The position numbers and the translations under genes were made by a program. Shown piece by piece: positions 44,444 to 52,914 of a stretch of 64,000 nucleotides of DNA. The first letter of the stretch is position 1; each line of letters opens with the position of its first letter. The notes below the pieces were generated by a model that saw only the letters and a list, made by a program, of their open reading frames with translations, was not told the origin of the DNA and ran no database searches. This DNA is from Akkermansia biwaensis. GTDB taxonomy: Bacteria > Verrucomicrobiota > Verrucomicrobiia > Verrucomicrobiales > Akkermansiaceae. The DNA lies in assembly GCF_026072915.1 (NCBI RefSeq), contig NZ_AP025943.1, positions 744,001 through 808,000 of the forward strand, given 5' to 3'.

Positions 44444-47400
44444 TTATTTCTGCCCCCTGGCGGAACGGATGGCCGCTTCATAGGCGGCGATGTCCGAACG
44501 TTCCTGGCTGACGGCAGGATCGGAACCGAATCTGGACACCTTGTCCTTGACCTGGTTGAGCAGGTCGCTGTCCTCCGCGGTCATCCTCTTGCGGTTGGCC
44601 GGAGTATCCAGCAACTGGACATACTGGCTGCCCGTCCTCCATGCGACGTACCTGTCGGAAGGCTGCTTGCCGGTGCCCTGGGACATCTTGTTTCTGTTCC
44701 ACAGCGTATCCATCTGGGCCAGCATGGCGGGAGCGGACCATTTCACCAGGCCCTTGTAATCGGCGCCCGTAATGTTCATGAAGCAGACCAGGGCCTTGTC
44801 CGGCTCATTCTGCTTCAGATAGGCCTGCCCCTGCAGGAAGAGGACTTCCGGCAGATTCTTCTTGTAGGACTTGTCGGCGCGGTATTTCTCCGCGGCGGCA
44901 ATCACGGCGGGCCAGTCCTGGCGGGCGGCGGTGAACTTGACCAGATTGTACTGGGCGTCTTCCATGGCCTTGCGGTCCGGATTGGAGCTGGATTCCTCCT
45001 TGCTGAGTTCATCCCTCATCATCTTGATGGCGGTATCCACCTTGGCGTTATCCTTGCTGCGGCCCAGAGCCACGGCCTTGCCGAAGACCGCGTTCTTGCG
45101 GTACTTGGACATGCCGTTGATACGGGCCTGCTTGCGCACCGGATTTGGTTCCGACGGATCCAGGATTTCATCAAAGTAGGCAATGCTTTCCTCCGGCTGA
45201 GAGGTGTTGGCCAGGTGCATGCCCAGCTTGACAAGCGTATAGGGAGGCAGGTCGGAGGGCTTGAAGTCGCGCTTCAGTTCCACGAAGAGCTGCTTGACCA
45301 GACCTTCCTGGGCCGCCTTGGCGGCGCGCTGTTCGTCCGTTTCCGCAGGAGCCTTTTCAAAGGCTTCCTGTGTCTGGGCGATGACGGCCATGCGGAGCAT
45401 GGCGCTCAAGGTCTTGTCCGTGCTGTTGTCCACGCCGGGGAACCTGTAGAAGTGGTTGCGCAGGGCGTTGGCGTCCAATTCCCGTCCAAGGGCCTTGTAG
45501 CCGGCCATGTAATTCTTGGTGTAGGAATTCACGGCTTCCTCCAGCAGAACGGTCATCTTGGGATCATCCTTCTTGCCTTCCCGGACAATGACTTCCTGCA
45601 TCTTGACGGCAGAGGGGTCAAACATTTCCTTGTCGTCCTTGAAGAAATCCATGGCTGCCGCGGCAAGCTGGAGGCTGTAGCGGCTGCCGGGCATGTCGGC
45701 AACCTTCCAGTATTCGTCGTACCACTTCTTGACTTCATCCCGGCGGGCCTTGCGGGCGGCCTCCACGGCTTCCTTCGGCTCCAGGGGAAGAGGCTTCCTG
45801 GTGGCGTTCACCAGCAGGTTGTACACGGCTTCCGCGGCGGGGCGCTTGTCGCCCAGCTTCTTGGCGGATTCCAGAGCGGCCAGAGAATAGGCTTCCGACT
45901 CCTGCTCATGCTCCTTGCTGCCGGCGTAAAGGCTGGCAAGCAGGTTGTTGGCATACGGGAACAGGCGGTGGTCCTTGAAATTGTCCACGATCTCCTTGGC
46001 ATCCTTGATCGCAAGCTCCTCGTCGCCGGGATTCTTGCGGCCCAGGTAATTGAAGGCGCGGTCATAAAGCACGGCGGCCAGGTTGGCGTCATCCTTGTCC
46101 GGGAAGCGGGCAATGTAGTTGGTGAAAGCCTGGATGGCGTCATCCGTCCTGCCCAGGTTCGTGTACGTTTCACCCAGCAGGTACATGGCCGTTTTCAGGT
46201 AGGTGCTGTCCCGGTATTCCTTGACGAAGCGTTCCAGCACAGGAACGGCATCCTTGTAGCGAGCAGCGTCGGCGGCTCCCAGGTTGAACAGGGAAGCCCC
46301 CTTGCAATACAGCGCCAGTTCATAGAACTTGTGGGTGGGGTCGTCCTTGTGCAATTCCATGACCTTGTCCGCCTGCTGAACGCAAAGATCGAACTTCTTG
46401 TCCTTCAGCAAGCCTTCCAGGGACAGGGTATTCAACGTGGGTGCGTACTTGGAATTCGGGAACTCCTTGATGTGCTGGGCCACCAGCTCCCCGCCCTTGT
46501 CCGCTTCCCCAAGCTGCCAGGTGGTCATGGCCAGGTAGAACAGATTGTCTTCCCTGCCCGGGGCATCCGGATAGAAGTCATTGATGAGCTGGTAGGCGGC
46601 GCGGGCAACGCGCTGCGAACCATGCACCATGGCCTGGTTGCCCATGAAATTGAACGTGAAGGCGTCCAGAACCTTGCCTTCCTCCTTCATCTTGTTGAAC
46701 TGTTCAATCAAGGCGTTCACCTTGGACTTGTCCAGCGTATGGGAAAGATCGGTGACGCCGGGAACGGCGCCGTTGGCGCGGCCCAGGCGGTCCAGGGAAT
46801 GGTTGGCGTCCGCCAGCACTCCGGCCTGGTCGGGCAAAAGCCCCATCAGCGTCAGGGCCAGGGAGGCATAGTCTTCAGACTCCTTCTGCTTGCCGCTCTG
46901 AAGAAGGGAACGGGATTTTTCCAGGGCTTCCGCAATATCGCTCACCAGCTTGGGGGCGTACAGCGCCACCCGGGTGGGGCTGATATTCATCACGGAAGGG
47001 TGGGCTTCCACAAATTTCACCGTTTCCTGGCATTTGCCGATCTTGATGGCGGACTCCACCATCGCCAGGAAGGAATTGGTGATGACGGCGTCTGAAATGC
47101 GGCGTCCTTTGTAGCGGGAATTCACGCAGGCGGTGAGGTTTTCCAGCCCCTTGTCGAAAGAAGGCGGATCCATCCTGAAATAGCACTGGGCCAGCAGGCC
47201 CTGCACTTCCCCGGCATTCACGTTTCTGGCGACGGGATCGTTGCGGTATTCCTTCAGGAACTTTTCCAGAAGCTCGGCTCCCTTGCCGAATTCGCCCATA
47301 CGGCAGTAATTTTCCCCTTCGCGGAACAGGGCCATCTTCACGAGCTGGTTTCTGGCGCTCGGGAACTTGGTATAGCAGGCCTTGAAAGCCTCCACGGCTT

Positions 47401-47680
47401 CACTGTATTTCTTCAGTTGGGACAGACAGACGCCTTTCTGGTAATAAAACCAGCCGAAACCGTCATCCAGGCCCAGCATCTTGATACGGGGTTCATAAAC
47501 GCGGATGCAGCGGTCGACGGCATCCAGAGCTTCCTGCCACTTGCCTTCCTTCATGGCAGCCAGGGCCGTACGCTGGTAATCGCGCGGACCATTCTGCGCA
47601 TGAGAAGGCATCACCGTGCCAATGCTCAGCACGGAAACCAGGCCGGCCGCCAGTGCAGTAGTATAGTTTGAGTTGATCAT
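44444..47680 (-). CDS. Giant exported TPR protein linked to ExbB/ExbD genes
   Basis: A 1,078-residue periplasmic alpha-solenoid. The signal peptide (start MINSNYTTALAAG, cleavage after SHAQN) is followed by many TPR units, e.g. YQRTALAAMKEGKWQEALDA, FYYQKGVCLSQLKKYSEAVE and AMYLLGETYTNLGRTDDAI. The ORF extends to 47794, but the ATG at 47680 gives the signal peptide. Together with the second TPR protein and the ExbB/ExbD/ExbD genes upstream it resembles a Tol/Ton-type energy-coupled envelope complex. I recall a published A. muciniphila mucin-utilisation locus with a TPR protein and Exb/Tol genes; identity with this locus is not verified. Confidence 0.85.
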   Translation of the reverse strand: MINSNYTTALAAGLVSVLSIGTVMPSHAQNGPRDYQRTALAAMKEGKWQEALDAVDRCIRVYEPRIKMLGLDDGFGWFYYQKGVCLSQLKKYSEAVEAFKACYTKFPSARNQLVKMALFREGENYCRMGEFGKGAELLEKFLKEYRNDPVARNVNAGEVQGLLAQCYFRMDPPSFDKGLENLTACVNSRYKGRRISDAVITNSFLAMVESAIKIGKCQETVKFVEAHPSVMNISPTRVALYAPKLVSDIAEALEKSRSLLQSGKQKESEDYASLALTLMGLLPDQAGVLADANHSLDRLGRANGAVPGVTDLSHTLDKSKVNALIEQFNKMKEEGKVLDAFTFNFMGNQAMVHGSQRVARAAYQLINDFYPDAPGREDNLFYLAMTTWQLGEADKGGELVAQHIKEFPNSKYAPTLNTLSLEGLLKDKKFDLCVQQADKVMELHKDDPTHKFYELALYCKGASLFNLGAADAARYKDAVPVLERFVKEYRDSTYLKTAMYLLGETYTNLGRTDDAIQAFTNYIARFPDKDDANLAAVLYDRAFNYLGRKNPGDEELAIKDAKEIVDNFKDHRLFPYANNLLASLYAGSKEHEQESEAYSLAALESAKKLGDKRPAAEAVYNLLVNATRKPLPLEPKEAVEAARKARRDEVKKWYDEYWKVADMPGSRYSLQLAAAAMDFFKDDKEMFDPSAVKMQEVIVREGKKDDPKMTVLLEEAVNSYTKNYMAGYKALGRELDANALRNHFYRFPGVDNSTDKTLSAMLRMAVIAQTQEAFEKAPAETDEQRAAKAAQEGLVKQLFVELKRDFKPSDLPPYTLVKLGMHLANTSQPEESIAYFDEILDPSEPNPVRKQARINGMSKYRKNAVFGKAVALGRSKDNAKVDTAIKMMRDELSKEESSSNPDRKAMEDAQYNLVKFTAARQDWPAVIAAAEKYRADKSYKKNLPEVLFLQGQAYLKQNEPDKALVCFMNITGADYKGLVKWSAPAMLAQMDTLWNRNKMSQGTGKQPSDRYVAWRTGSQYVQLLDTPANRKRMTAEDSDLLNQVKDKVSRFGSDPAVSQERSDIAAYEAAIRSARGQK

Positions 47681-48070
47681 GTGTTTAAAAAATCGTTGAA
47701 ACAGAAGAGATAGCCGAACAGGTACGGCATCTCCGCAAAAGCATGAAATATGCCTGCCTGTAATGGATTGCGTCATTTTAACAAGATGCGGCAAAGTCTA
47801 AAGCAGAAAGTTCGCCTTTTTAGTCATCCGTGCAAGAAGCCGCACGCGCTCCGCGTTTATTTATTCCCGCACTCTGCCGGCCTTCTGCAGTGCTTCCGCA
47901 TCCCCAAGGGCCTTACAGAAAATCTCCCGCCCGTTCCGGAGTTGAGGACCGGAACATGAGAAAGAAGGGGATGAACGGTCCTTCCCGGCATCCGGCCTTC
48001 CACTCCATAAAAAAGCTCCCGGAAAGCCACAAAGGCCCGGGAGCTGAAAATCCAGTCAGGGCTTCCGCCT
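47681..48070. other. Intergenic region between the TPR and Exb units
   Basis: About 390 bp holding the exbD terminator near its end (48009-48045) and presumably a promoter for the TPR genes. No supported gene. Confidence 0.5.
48009..48045 (-). terminator. Rho-independent terminator of the exbB-exbD operon
   Basis: On the minus strand AGCTCCCGG and CCGGGAGCT form a 9-bp stem around a 14-nt loop, followed by six T, 26 bp after the exbD stop. Confidence 0.88.
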
Positions 48071-48529
48071 TTAATCGTCCTTGAGGTCGGTCAGGGCCAC
48101 CGTTGTGATCCCGGCTTCCGTCAAGGCGTTCATGACGTCAATGACGCGCTGGTGGGGGACTTCGCCTTCCACCCACAACTGAACGACGGGCTTGGTGCCC
48201 ACGGCGCTGGCTTCCTGCTTCTTGGCTTCCAGCTGCTGCACGAGCGTCGACAGGTTGTGATTGTTCATGTCATTGTCGATCATCAGGCTGTTGTCCTTGC
48301 CCCAGTAAATGGTGCCGTCCTTGATGATGCGGATCAGAGCGGGTTCGATCTGGGCGGCCGTATCGCTCGGAGCGCTGCCGGGCATGGACATATCCAGCTT
48401 GCGTTCCTGAATCAGAGAGGTCGCCACGATGAAGTAAATCAGCAGAAGGAAGCACACGTCGATCAGGGACGAGATATCCAGCTTGGGATCTTCATCCTCA
48501 ATCGGTTCCAATTTCTTGTGTCTGGCCAT
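48071..48529 (-). CDS. exbD: ExbD/TolR family protein (second copy)
   Basis: A 152-residue biopolymer transport protein with a cytoplasmic N-terminus, a single membrane helix (about 22-42) containing the essential aspartate (SSLIDVCFLLLIYFIV), and a periplasmic ExbD domain (about 65-150). Together with ExbB it uses the proton gradient to energise an envelope process. It is the last gene of exbB-exbD-exbD and lies 12 bp from the preceding exbD, followed by a terminator. The two ExbD proteins differ in length and sequence, so they probably form a hetero-oligomer. TonB is not encoded here. Confidence 0.9.
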   Translation of the reverse strand: MARHKKLEPIEDEDPKLDISSLIDVCFLLLIYFIVATSLIQERKLDMSMPGSAPSDTAAQIEPALIRIIKDGTIYWGKDNSLMIDNDMNNHNLSTLVQQLEAKKQEASAVGTKPVVQLWVEGEVPHQRVIDVMNALTEAGITTVALTDLKDD

Positions 48530-48541
48530 GATGCGTGATGA

Positions 48542-49048
48542 TTAGTCTTCCCTGCTTGCGGGGGCGGAGTTCTTGGCGGGCAGCACGGCAAAGACCACTT
48601 TGGTCACTCCGCATTCCGCCGCCACGCGAATGACTTCGCGGGAGCCTTTGAACAGAGCCTTCTGGTCGCCGCGCAGATAAAGGCGCGTTTCAAAATCCTG
48701 CTTGTCCTTGAAGCGTTCCGCAAGGTTCTTGATGTATTCCTTCAGTTCTTCCGGAGAATTGAGAGGGGCGCTGACATCGGAAGCCCAGCGCACGTCATTG
48801 CTCATGCCGTCGGGCCGTTTGCCTTCGCCTTCCCCGTACACATTCACCACGATACAGCCGTTGGCGGACTTCACTTCACCGGAGCTGGTGGCCGTAGGCA
48901 TCTGAATGTTCTTATCCTTTTTAACGGTAATGGCCGTAGCGTTCACCACGAAGAAAATCAACAGGAGGAACACCATGTCGATCATGGGGGACATATCCAT
49001 TTCCCCGCTCTCTTCATCGGAAGCTATATTGGCTTTTTTCTTCCCCAT
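48542..49048 (-). CDS. exbD: ExbD/TolR family protein (first copy)
   Basis: A 168-residue ExbD-like subunit. The membrane helix (about 17-41) holds the conserved aspartate (SPMIDMVFLLLIFFVV). The periplasmic domain carries an insertion rich in polar residues (around GEGEGKRPDGMSND) before the strand-helix core. It is the middle gene of the operon, 12 bp from the second exbD and about 80 bp from exbB. Confidence 0.9.
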   Translation of the reverse strand: MGKKKANIASDEESGEMDMSPMIDMVFLLLIFFVVNATAITVKKDKNIQMPTATSSGEVKSANGCIVVNVYGEGEGKRPDGMSNDVRWASDVSAPLNSPEELKEYIKNLAERFKDKQDFETRLYLRGDQKALFKGSREVIRVAAECGVTKVVFAVLPAKNSAPASRED

Positions 49049-49128
49049 AAGCTACATTTGGTTGAGATTCTCCGGCCCGTCTCCGCCTGGGGCGGAATTT
49101 CCGGGCCGGACCATAGGCTCGCCTGCGA

Positions 49129-49917
49129 TCAGGCCAAGCCTTCGGGGATGCGGGCAAGCTGGGCTTCAGCGTTCACCACGTTGATAGAGGTATTCACCAT
49201 TTCCTGCAGCGTTCCCACGCATTCGGCAATATGGGCGTTGGCAATGCCCTTCTGGAAGAAGAAGAACGGCGTGGCGATAATGGCGTTGATCAGGCCCCAG
49301 AACGTCGTCAGCAGGGCCACGGAAATGTCACCGGCAAGCTGGGTGGGGTCCGCCTGGCCCGCAGTGGACAGCGTACCGAACGCACCCACCATCCCCTGCA
49401 CCGTACCGAAGAGGCCGAGCATCGGAGAAATCTGCGCGCAAAGGGCAAGCATGTTGATCCACTTGAACACGGAACGGCTTTCATTGGCCGTAAAGTCGGC
49501 AATGGCGTCTTCGATGGCGTCCTTGCCAAGATCTTCCGGACGGGTGGCGTCCACGTTCGGCAGGGCGTAGGCAACCAGGCGGCCCAAATAGGTGGGGCTA
49601 CCGGCAGCCACTTCAATGGCGGAGCGGATGCGACATTCGGCCATCAGTTGAAGAAGGGTGACTTTCAGGTCTTCCGGGCAGAACTTGTCCTTTTTCAGGG
49701 CAACCATGTTGTAAATCACCAGGAAGACGATGAAGGCTTCCACCAGCATGATCGGAATCATGGTCCAACCACCGGCGATGATCCACTTGTCAAGCATGGT
49801 CTTTTCCTGCGGGCCGGCGGCTGCCGCATCCTGGGCAAAGGCCGACGTGGAAAATGCAGCCATCAGCACAGTAGCGAATGCAGCGAAACGGAAACCCAGT
49901 CTAAAAAGGTTCTTCAT
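49129..49917 (-). CDS. exbB: ExbB/TolQ/MotA-type proton channel
   Basis: A 262-residue inner-membrane motor subunit. Unlike E. coli ExbB it has a cleavable signal peptide (ending near AFAQD) before the first membrane helix (about 50-75). The large cytoplasmic segment (about 80-150) precedes helix two (ISPMLGLFGTVQGMVGAF) and helix three (SVALLTTFWGLINAIIATPFF), which line the proton path. It heads exbB-exbD-exbD. The signal-peptide form is common in ExbB of non-proteobacterial phyla. Confidence 0.92.
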   Translation of the reverse strand: MKNLFRLGFRFAAFATVLMAAFSTSAFAQDAAAAGPQEKTMLDKWIIAGGWTMIPIMLVEAFIVFLVIYNMVALKKDKFCPEDLKVTLLQLMAECRIRSAIEVAAGSPTYLGRLVAYALPNVDATRPEDLGKDAIEDAIADFTANESRSVFKWINMLALCAQISPMLGLFGTVQGMVGAFGTLSTAGQADPTQLAGDISVALLTTFWGLINAIIATPFFFFQKGIANAHIAECVGTLQEMVNTSINVVNAEAQLARIPEGLA

Positions 49918-50009
49918 AATGTAAGTTATATGGTTGTTCGAAAAGATACTGGTGTATTAAAGCACGCAAATTCAGACTTGCAAGCATTCATTTTGGACTC
50001 TGTCAAAAT

Positions 50010-50648
50010 TCAAACGTCTGTAAACCCCTCCGTCCGGTTCAGCCGGCTGCAGATGGGACAGCTCCCTCCGCACCCTCTGGCGGGGCAATATTCCCGGCCG
50101 TACAGCACGATGCGCAAATGGAGATCCCCCCATGTGTTTTGAGGGTAAAGAGCTTTCAGATCGCGCTCCACGGCCTCCACCGTTTTCCCGCTGCTCAGCC
50201 CCCACAGGCGCGACAGGCGGAAGATGTGGGTATCCACCGGAAACGCCGGAACGCCGAACGCCTGCGCCATGACAACGGAGGCCGTCTTATGACCCACGCC
50301 GGGCAGTGATTCCAGCGCCTGGAAGTCGCAGGGGACCTGCCCGCCGTACTGCTCCGCCAGAATCCTGCTCAGGTTCACGATGGCGGAAGCCTTCCTCTCC
50401 GAAAGGCCGCAGGGGCGCACGATTTCACGCACGGCCTCCACGTCCTGCCGGGCCATTTCCTCCGGCGTGGAAGCCAGGGCAAACAGGGCCGGAGTAACCA
50501 GGTTCACACGCTTGTCCGTACACTGGGCGGACAAAAGAACGGCAACCAGCAGGGTATAGGGATCATGGTGGGTAAGGGGAATGGGCGGATTTTCATACAG
50601 CCTCATCAATTCCTCCTGTACGACGGAGGCCCGTTCTTTCTTGTCCAT
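50010..50648 (-). CDS. nth: Endonuclease III
   Basis: A 212-residue bifunctional DNA glycosylase/AP lyase that removes oxidised pyrimidines. The helix-hairpin-helix LPGVGHKTA contains the catalytic lysine, and the catalytic aspartate is in PVDTHIFR. The C-terminal cysteines are spaced C-x4-C-x3-C-x2-C (in GREYCPARGCGGSCPIC), not the classical C-x6-C-x2-C-x5-C of [4Fe-4S] enzymes, so cluster binding is uncertain. The ATG at 50648 gives the normal N-terminus; the frame upstream of it is non-coding in character. It follows the 3D-domain lipoprotein's terminator. Confidence 0.93.
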   Translation of the reverse strand: MDKKERASVVQEELMRLYENPPIPLTHHDPYTLLVAVLLSAQCTDKRVNLVTPALFALASTPEEMARQDVEAVREIVRPCGLSERKASAIVNLSRILAEQYGGQVPCDFQALESLPGVGHKTASVVMAQAFGVPAFPVDTHIFRLSRLWGLSSGKTVEAVERDLKALYPQNTWGDLHLRIVLYGREYCPARGCGGSCPICSRLNRTEGFTDV

Positions 50649-50680
50649 GCCGCCAGAATACCATTCCGCGAACGCGGCGG

Positions 50681-50722
50681 AAAACAAAAAAACGCTCCGC
50701 CATCCATCGGGACGGCGGAGCG
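50681..50722 (-). terminator. Rho-independent terminator of the 3D-domain lipoprotein gene
   Basis: On the minus strand CGCTCCGCC pairs with GGCGGAGCG around a 12-nt loop, followed by seven T and further T-rich sequence. Confidence 0.9.
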
Positions 50723-50746
50723 GCATGAAAGCGTTTTTGCGCGGAA

Positions 50747-51421
50747 TTACTTGTCGGCCTTGGCGTACAGGCCCTTGGACACGCGGTGCTGAAGGGCGGC
50801 GTACATGGTGCGGCAGTGCTTGTAGCCCCGGCGGCCGCTGAGGACTTCCAGGCTGTTGGCCGGGTCTCCCCAGCGCACGATGGTCAGTTCCACGTAGCGG
50901 CGTCCCCAATCCTTCATCAGCTTTTTGCTGGGCTGGTAAATGTCAATGGTGCCCGTGCCCACCAGGGCGCTGCCGTAGTCGTCAACAACGTAGAGGTAGG
51001 GCTGGCCCTTGATGCGGAACGTGGTCCCCAGCGGATAGACGGACCAGTCCGCCGCCGCGCTGCGCACGGAAGACGTGTACTTCAGGGACGTGCCCACCGC
51101 ATTGCGGGGGCCGTACGCCAAATGGTCGCGTTCGGAATGGGTGTAAGCCGTCGTGCGCACTACGCGAGTACGCTGGGACGGATGGTAAAACGGCATCTTG
51201 TGCTTGTCGCGCCCCAGTTTGGGCAGGCTGGAAGAGGGCATCGCCGAGCGGCTGGGCGCCAGAGGCTGAACAAATCCCGGCGATTTTTCACTTACGCGGG
51301 CCAGGACAAGAGTATCACTATCGGATTTCCCCGTGCCGGTGACGGCACCGTTTGTCGCACAGCTGCTGACAAACATCGCCATAACGGCGCAAGACAGGGT
51401 GGCAATTATTCGTAGATTCAT
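50747..51421 (-). CDS. 3D-domain lipoprotein
   Basis: A 224-residue lipoprotein. The signal peptide ends in a lipobox (VSSC, Cys21) after the ATG at 51421. A linker of about 70 residues leads to a 3D domain (roughly 90-165) with TTAYTHSERDHL, LGTTFRIKG and the closing VVDDYGSALVG. In MltA-type proteins this domain contributes acidic catalytic residues for peptidoglycan cleavage; the aspartates in VVDDYG and TIDIYQP are present. A role in cell-wall remodelling is likely. It is transcribed alone, ending in a strong terminator. Confidence 0.85.
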   Translation of the reverse strand: MNLRIIATLSCAVMAMFVSSCATNGAVTGTGKSDSDTLVLARVSEKSPGFVQPLAPSRSAMPSSSLPKLGRDKHKMPFYHPSQRTRVVRTTAYTHSERDHLAYGPRNAVGTSLKYTSSVRSAAADWSVYPLGTTFRIKGQPYLYVVDDYGSALVGTGTIDIYQPSKKLMKDWGRRYVELTIVRWGDPANSLEVLSGRRGYKHCRTMYAALQHRVSKGLYAKADK

Positions 51422-51939
51422 GTGGTACGTGGTTAAAGCGCCACACACGCGGCAATCACGCCTGAAAAAAACCTTCTGGCCGCGTGCGGTGCCGACAAAA
51501 ATCGGCAACGGCGGCTCTTGGTTACGAAATAATTTCAGCCTTGGCAAACTTTTTTTCTATACCACCTCTTGTAAACACAAAAAATTCCTTACCGCAACAC
51601 ATTAAAAATCAACAATATAAAAAACATGCCGCATTTTTGTCATATCATGACAAATAATATACTTCACGAATTCTCTTTTTCTATCATAGTACGACACACT
51701 TTTTTACTTTACATTAAATCCTTTTACAGTGAATGCGTTATTTACGCAAAAAGCATTCAACCCTTCAAAATTTTCCATAAAAAAGTTCAAGGGGGAAAGA
51801 AGCGGGAACTCCTGCATTGCTTAAAAACAGTGAACGAAATGCTGTATTCCCTTCCTGCAAATTCCCCTTCCGGCGAAGCGGCCGCATACCCAATGGGCTG
51901 TTGCATCCACAAGGAAATAGACTACAATTCCGGCCAAAC
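51422..51939. other. AT-rich intergenic region with a dyad
   Basis: About 518 bp, clearly more AT-rich than the surrounding genes between roughly 51540 and 51790. Contains a perfect 8-3-8 inverted repeat at 51636-51654. Short open frames in it look non-coding. Probably holds promoters of the divergent lipoprotein and UDG-like genes. Confidence 0.55.
51636..51654. promoter_or_regulatory. Candidate operator (8-3-8 inverted repeat)
   Basis: TTTGTCAT and ATGACAAA flank a three-base spacer in an AT-rich intergenic region. Size and symmetry suit a dimeric repressor; no regulator is identified. Confidence 0.4.
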
Positions 51940-52911
51940 ATGTCCGCCGGCCTGCCCCAACACCTCACCCTTGACTATCTGCGCTCTTTGTTATCCAGGG
52001 GCGTGGAGCACGCGCCCGTGACGGAAGAGGCCCGGAAAGTCCTGAGGCAGTGGGTGATTGAGGCGCGCCGGGTGGCCCGGGGAGACACTCCCGCCTCCGC
52101 TCCGCCCGTTTCCGGAACGGAACATCCCCATCCTGCCGGCATTCCGGAGAACTCCCAACCCGCTTCCGTGGATGAAATCTCCTTCGGCAACGAACTCAGA
52201 GCCATCCTCAACGGCGTGCATCCCGGAGGGACGGAAGAGGAACCCGCCGTTCCGCGCCACGTGGCCTTTGACCTGGAGGGGGAAACGGAAGAAGAAAAAC
52301 TTGCCTCCCTCCGCGAACTGGTGCTGCACTGGCCCCCGCTCAAAAACCTGAATTCCCTGCGGGACACCCCCGTCTTTTCCTCCGGCAATCCCCGGGCGGA
52401 CATCATGATGGTGACGGACGCTCCCGGACTGTATGAAGAAAAGCTGGGCAGGCCCCTGGCGGGACCGTCCGGGGAAAAGCTGGACGCCATGCTCCAGGCC
52501 ATGGGCATTACCCGAGCGGACATTTACCTGACCCACCTGGTCAAGTTCCGTCCCTCCCTGCCCCGGCAGCTCACCAACAACCGCCCCCCCACCGACCGGG
52601 AGATAGAAATTTCCCGTCCCATCCTCCGGGAAGAAATCATGCTGGTGCGTCCGAAAGTGGTTGTCGCCCTGGGCGCCATCGCCGCCAGGGGAATCCTCCA
52701 ATCCGGGGAAACGCCGCTTTCCGCGCTGCGGGGAACCTTCCACACGGCTTTCGACACGCCCGTGCGCGTCACCTACAACCCCAGCTACCTGCTGCGGACG
52801 GAAGATATTTCGGAAAAGCGAAAGGTCTGGGAAGACATGCTGTGCGTCATGGAACGGGCGGGGCTCCCCATCTCGGACAAACAGCGTTCCTATTTCCTAC
52901 CCAGAAAGTAA
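51940..52911 (+). CDS. Uracil-DNA glycosylase family 4-like protein lacking Fe-S cysteines
   Basis: A 323-residue protein with a family-4 uracil-DNA glycosylase domain in its second half. Motif A reads TDAPGLYEEKLGRPLAGPSG (usually GExPG), the middle block is YLTHLVKFRP then NRPPTD, and motif B reads NPSYLLR where HPxxLLR is usual. The two cysteine pairs that bind the [4Fe-4S] cluster in family 4 are absent; only one cysteine occurs in the whole protein. The N-terminal ~140 residues are acidic and low in structure. It may still remove uracil or a related base, or may have changed role. The ATG at 51940 is the best start. It is four bases upstream of the next gene. Confidence 0.75.
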   Translation: MSAGLPQHLTLDYLRSLLSRGVEHAPVTEEARKVLRQWVIEARRVARGDTPASAPPVSGTEHPHPAGIPENSQPASVDEISFGNELRAILNGVHPGGTEEEPAVPRHVAFDLEGETEEEKLASLRELVLHWPPLKNLNSLRDTPVFSSGNPRADIMMVTDAPGLYEEKLGRPLAGPSGEKLDAMLQAMGITRADIYLTHLVKFRPSLPRQLTNNRPPTDREIEISRPILREEIMLVRPKVVVALGAIAARGILQSGETPLSALRGTFHTAFDTPVRVTYNPSYLLRTEDISEKRKVWEDMLCVMERAGLPISDKQRSYFLPRK

Positions 52912-52914
52912 CAT

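Noticed and set aside
51626-51810. Plus-strand frame starting MPHFCHIM in the AT-rich island
   Set aside because: It runs through a dyad and into the UDG-like gene in another frame; no ribosome site or recognisable protein.
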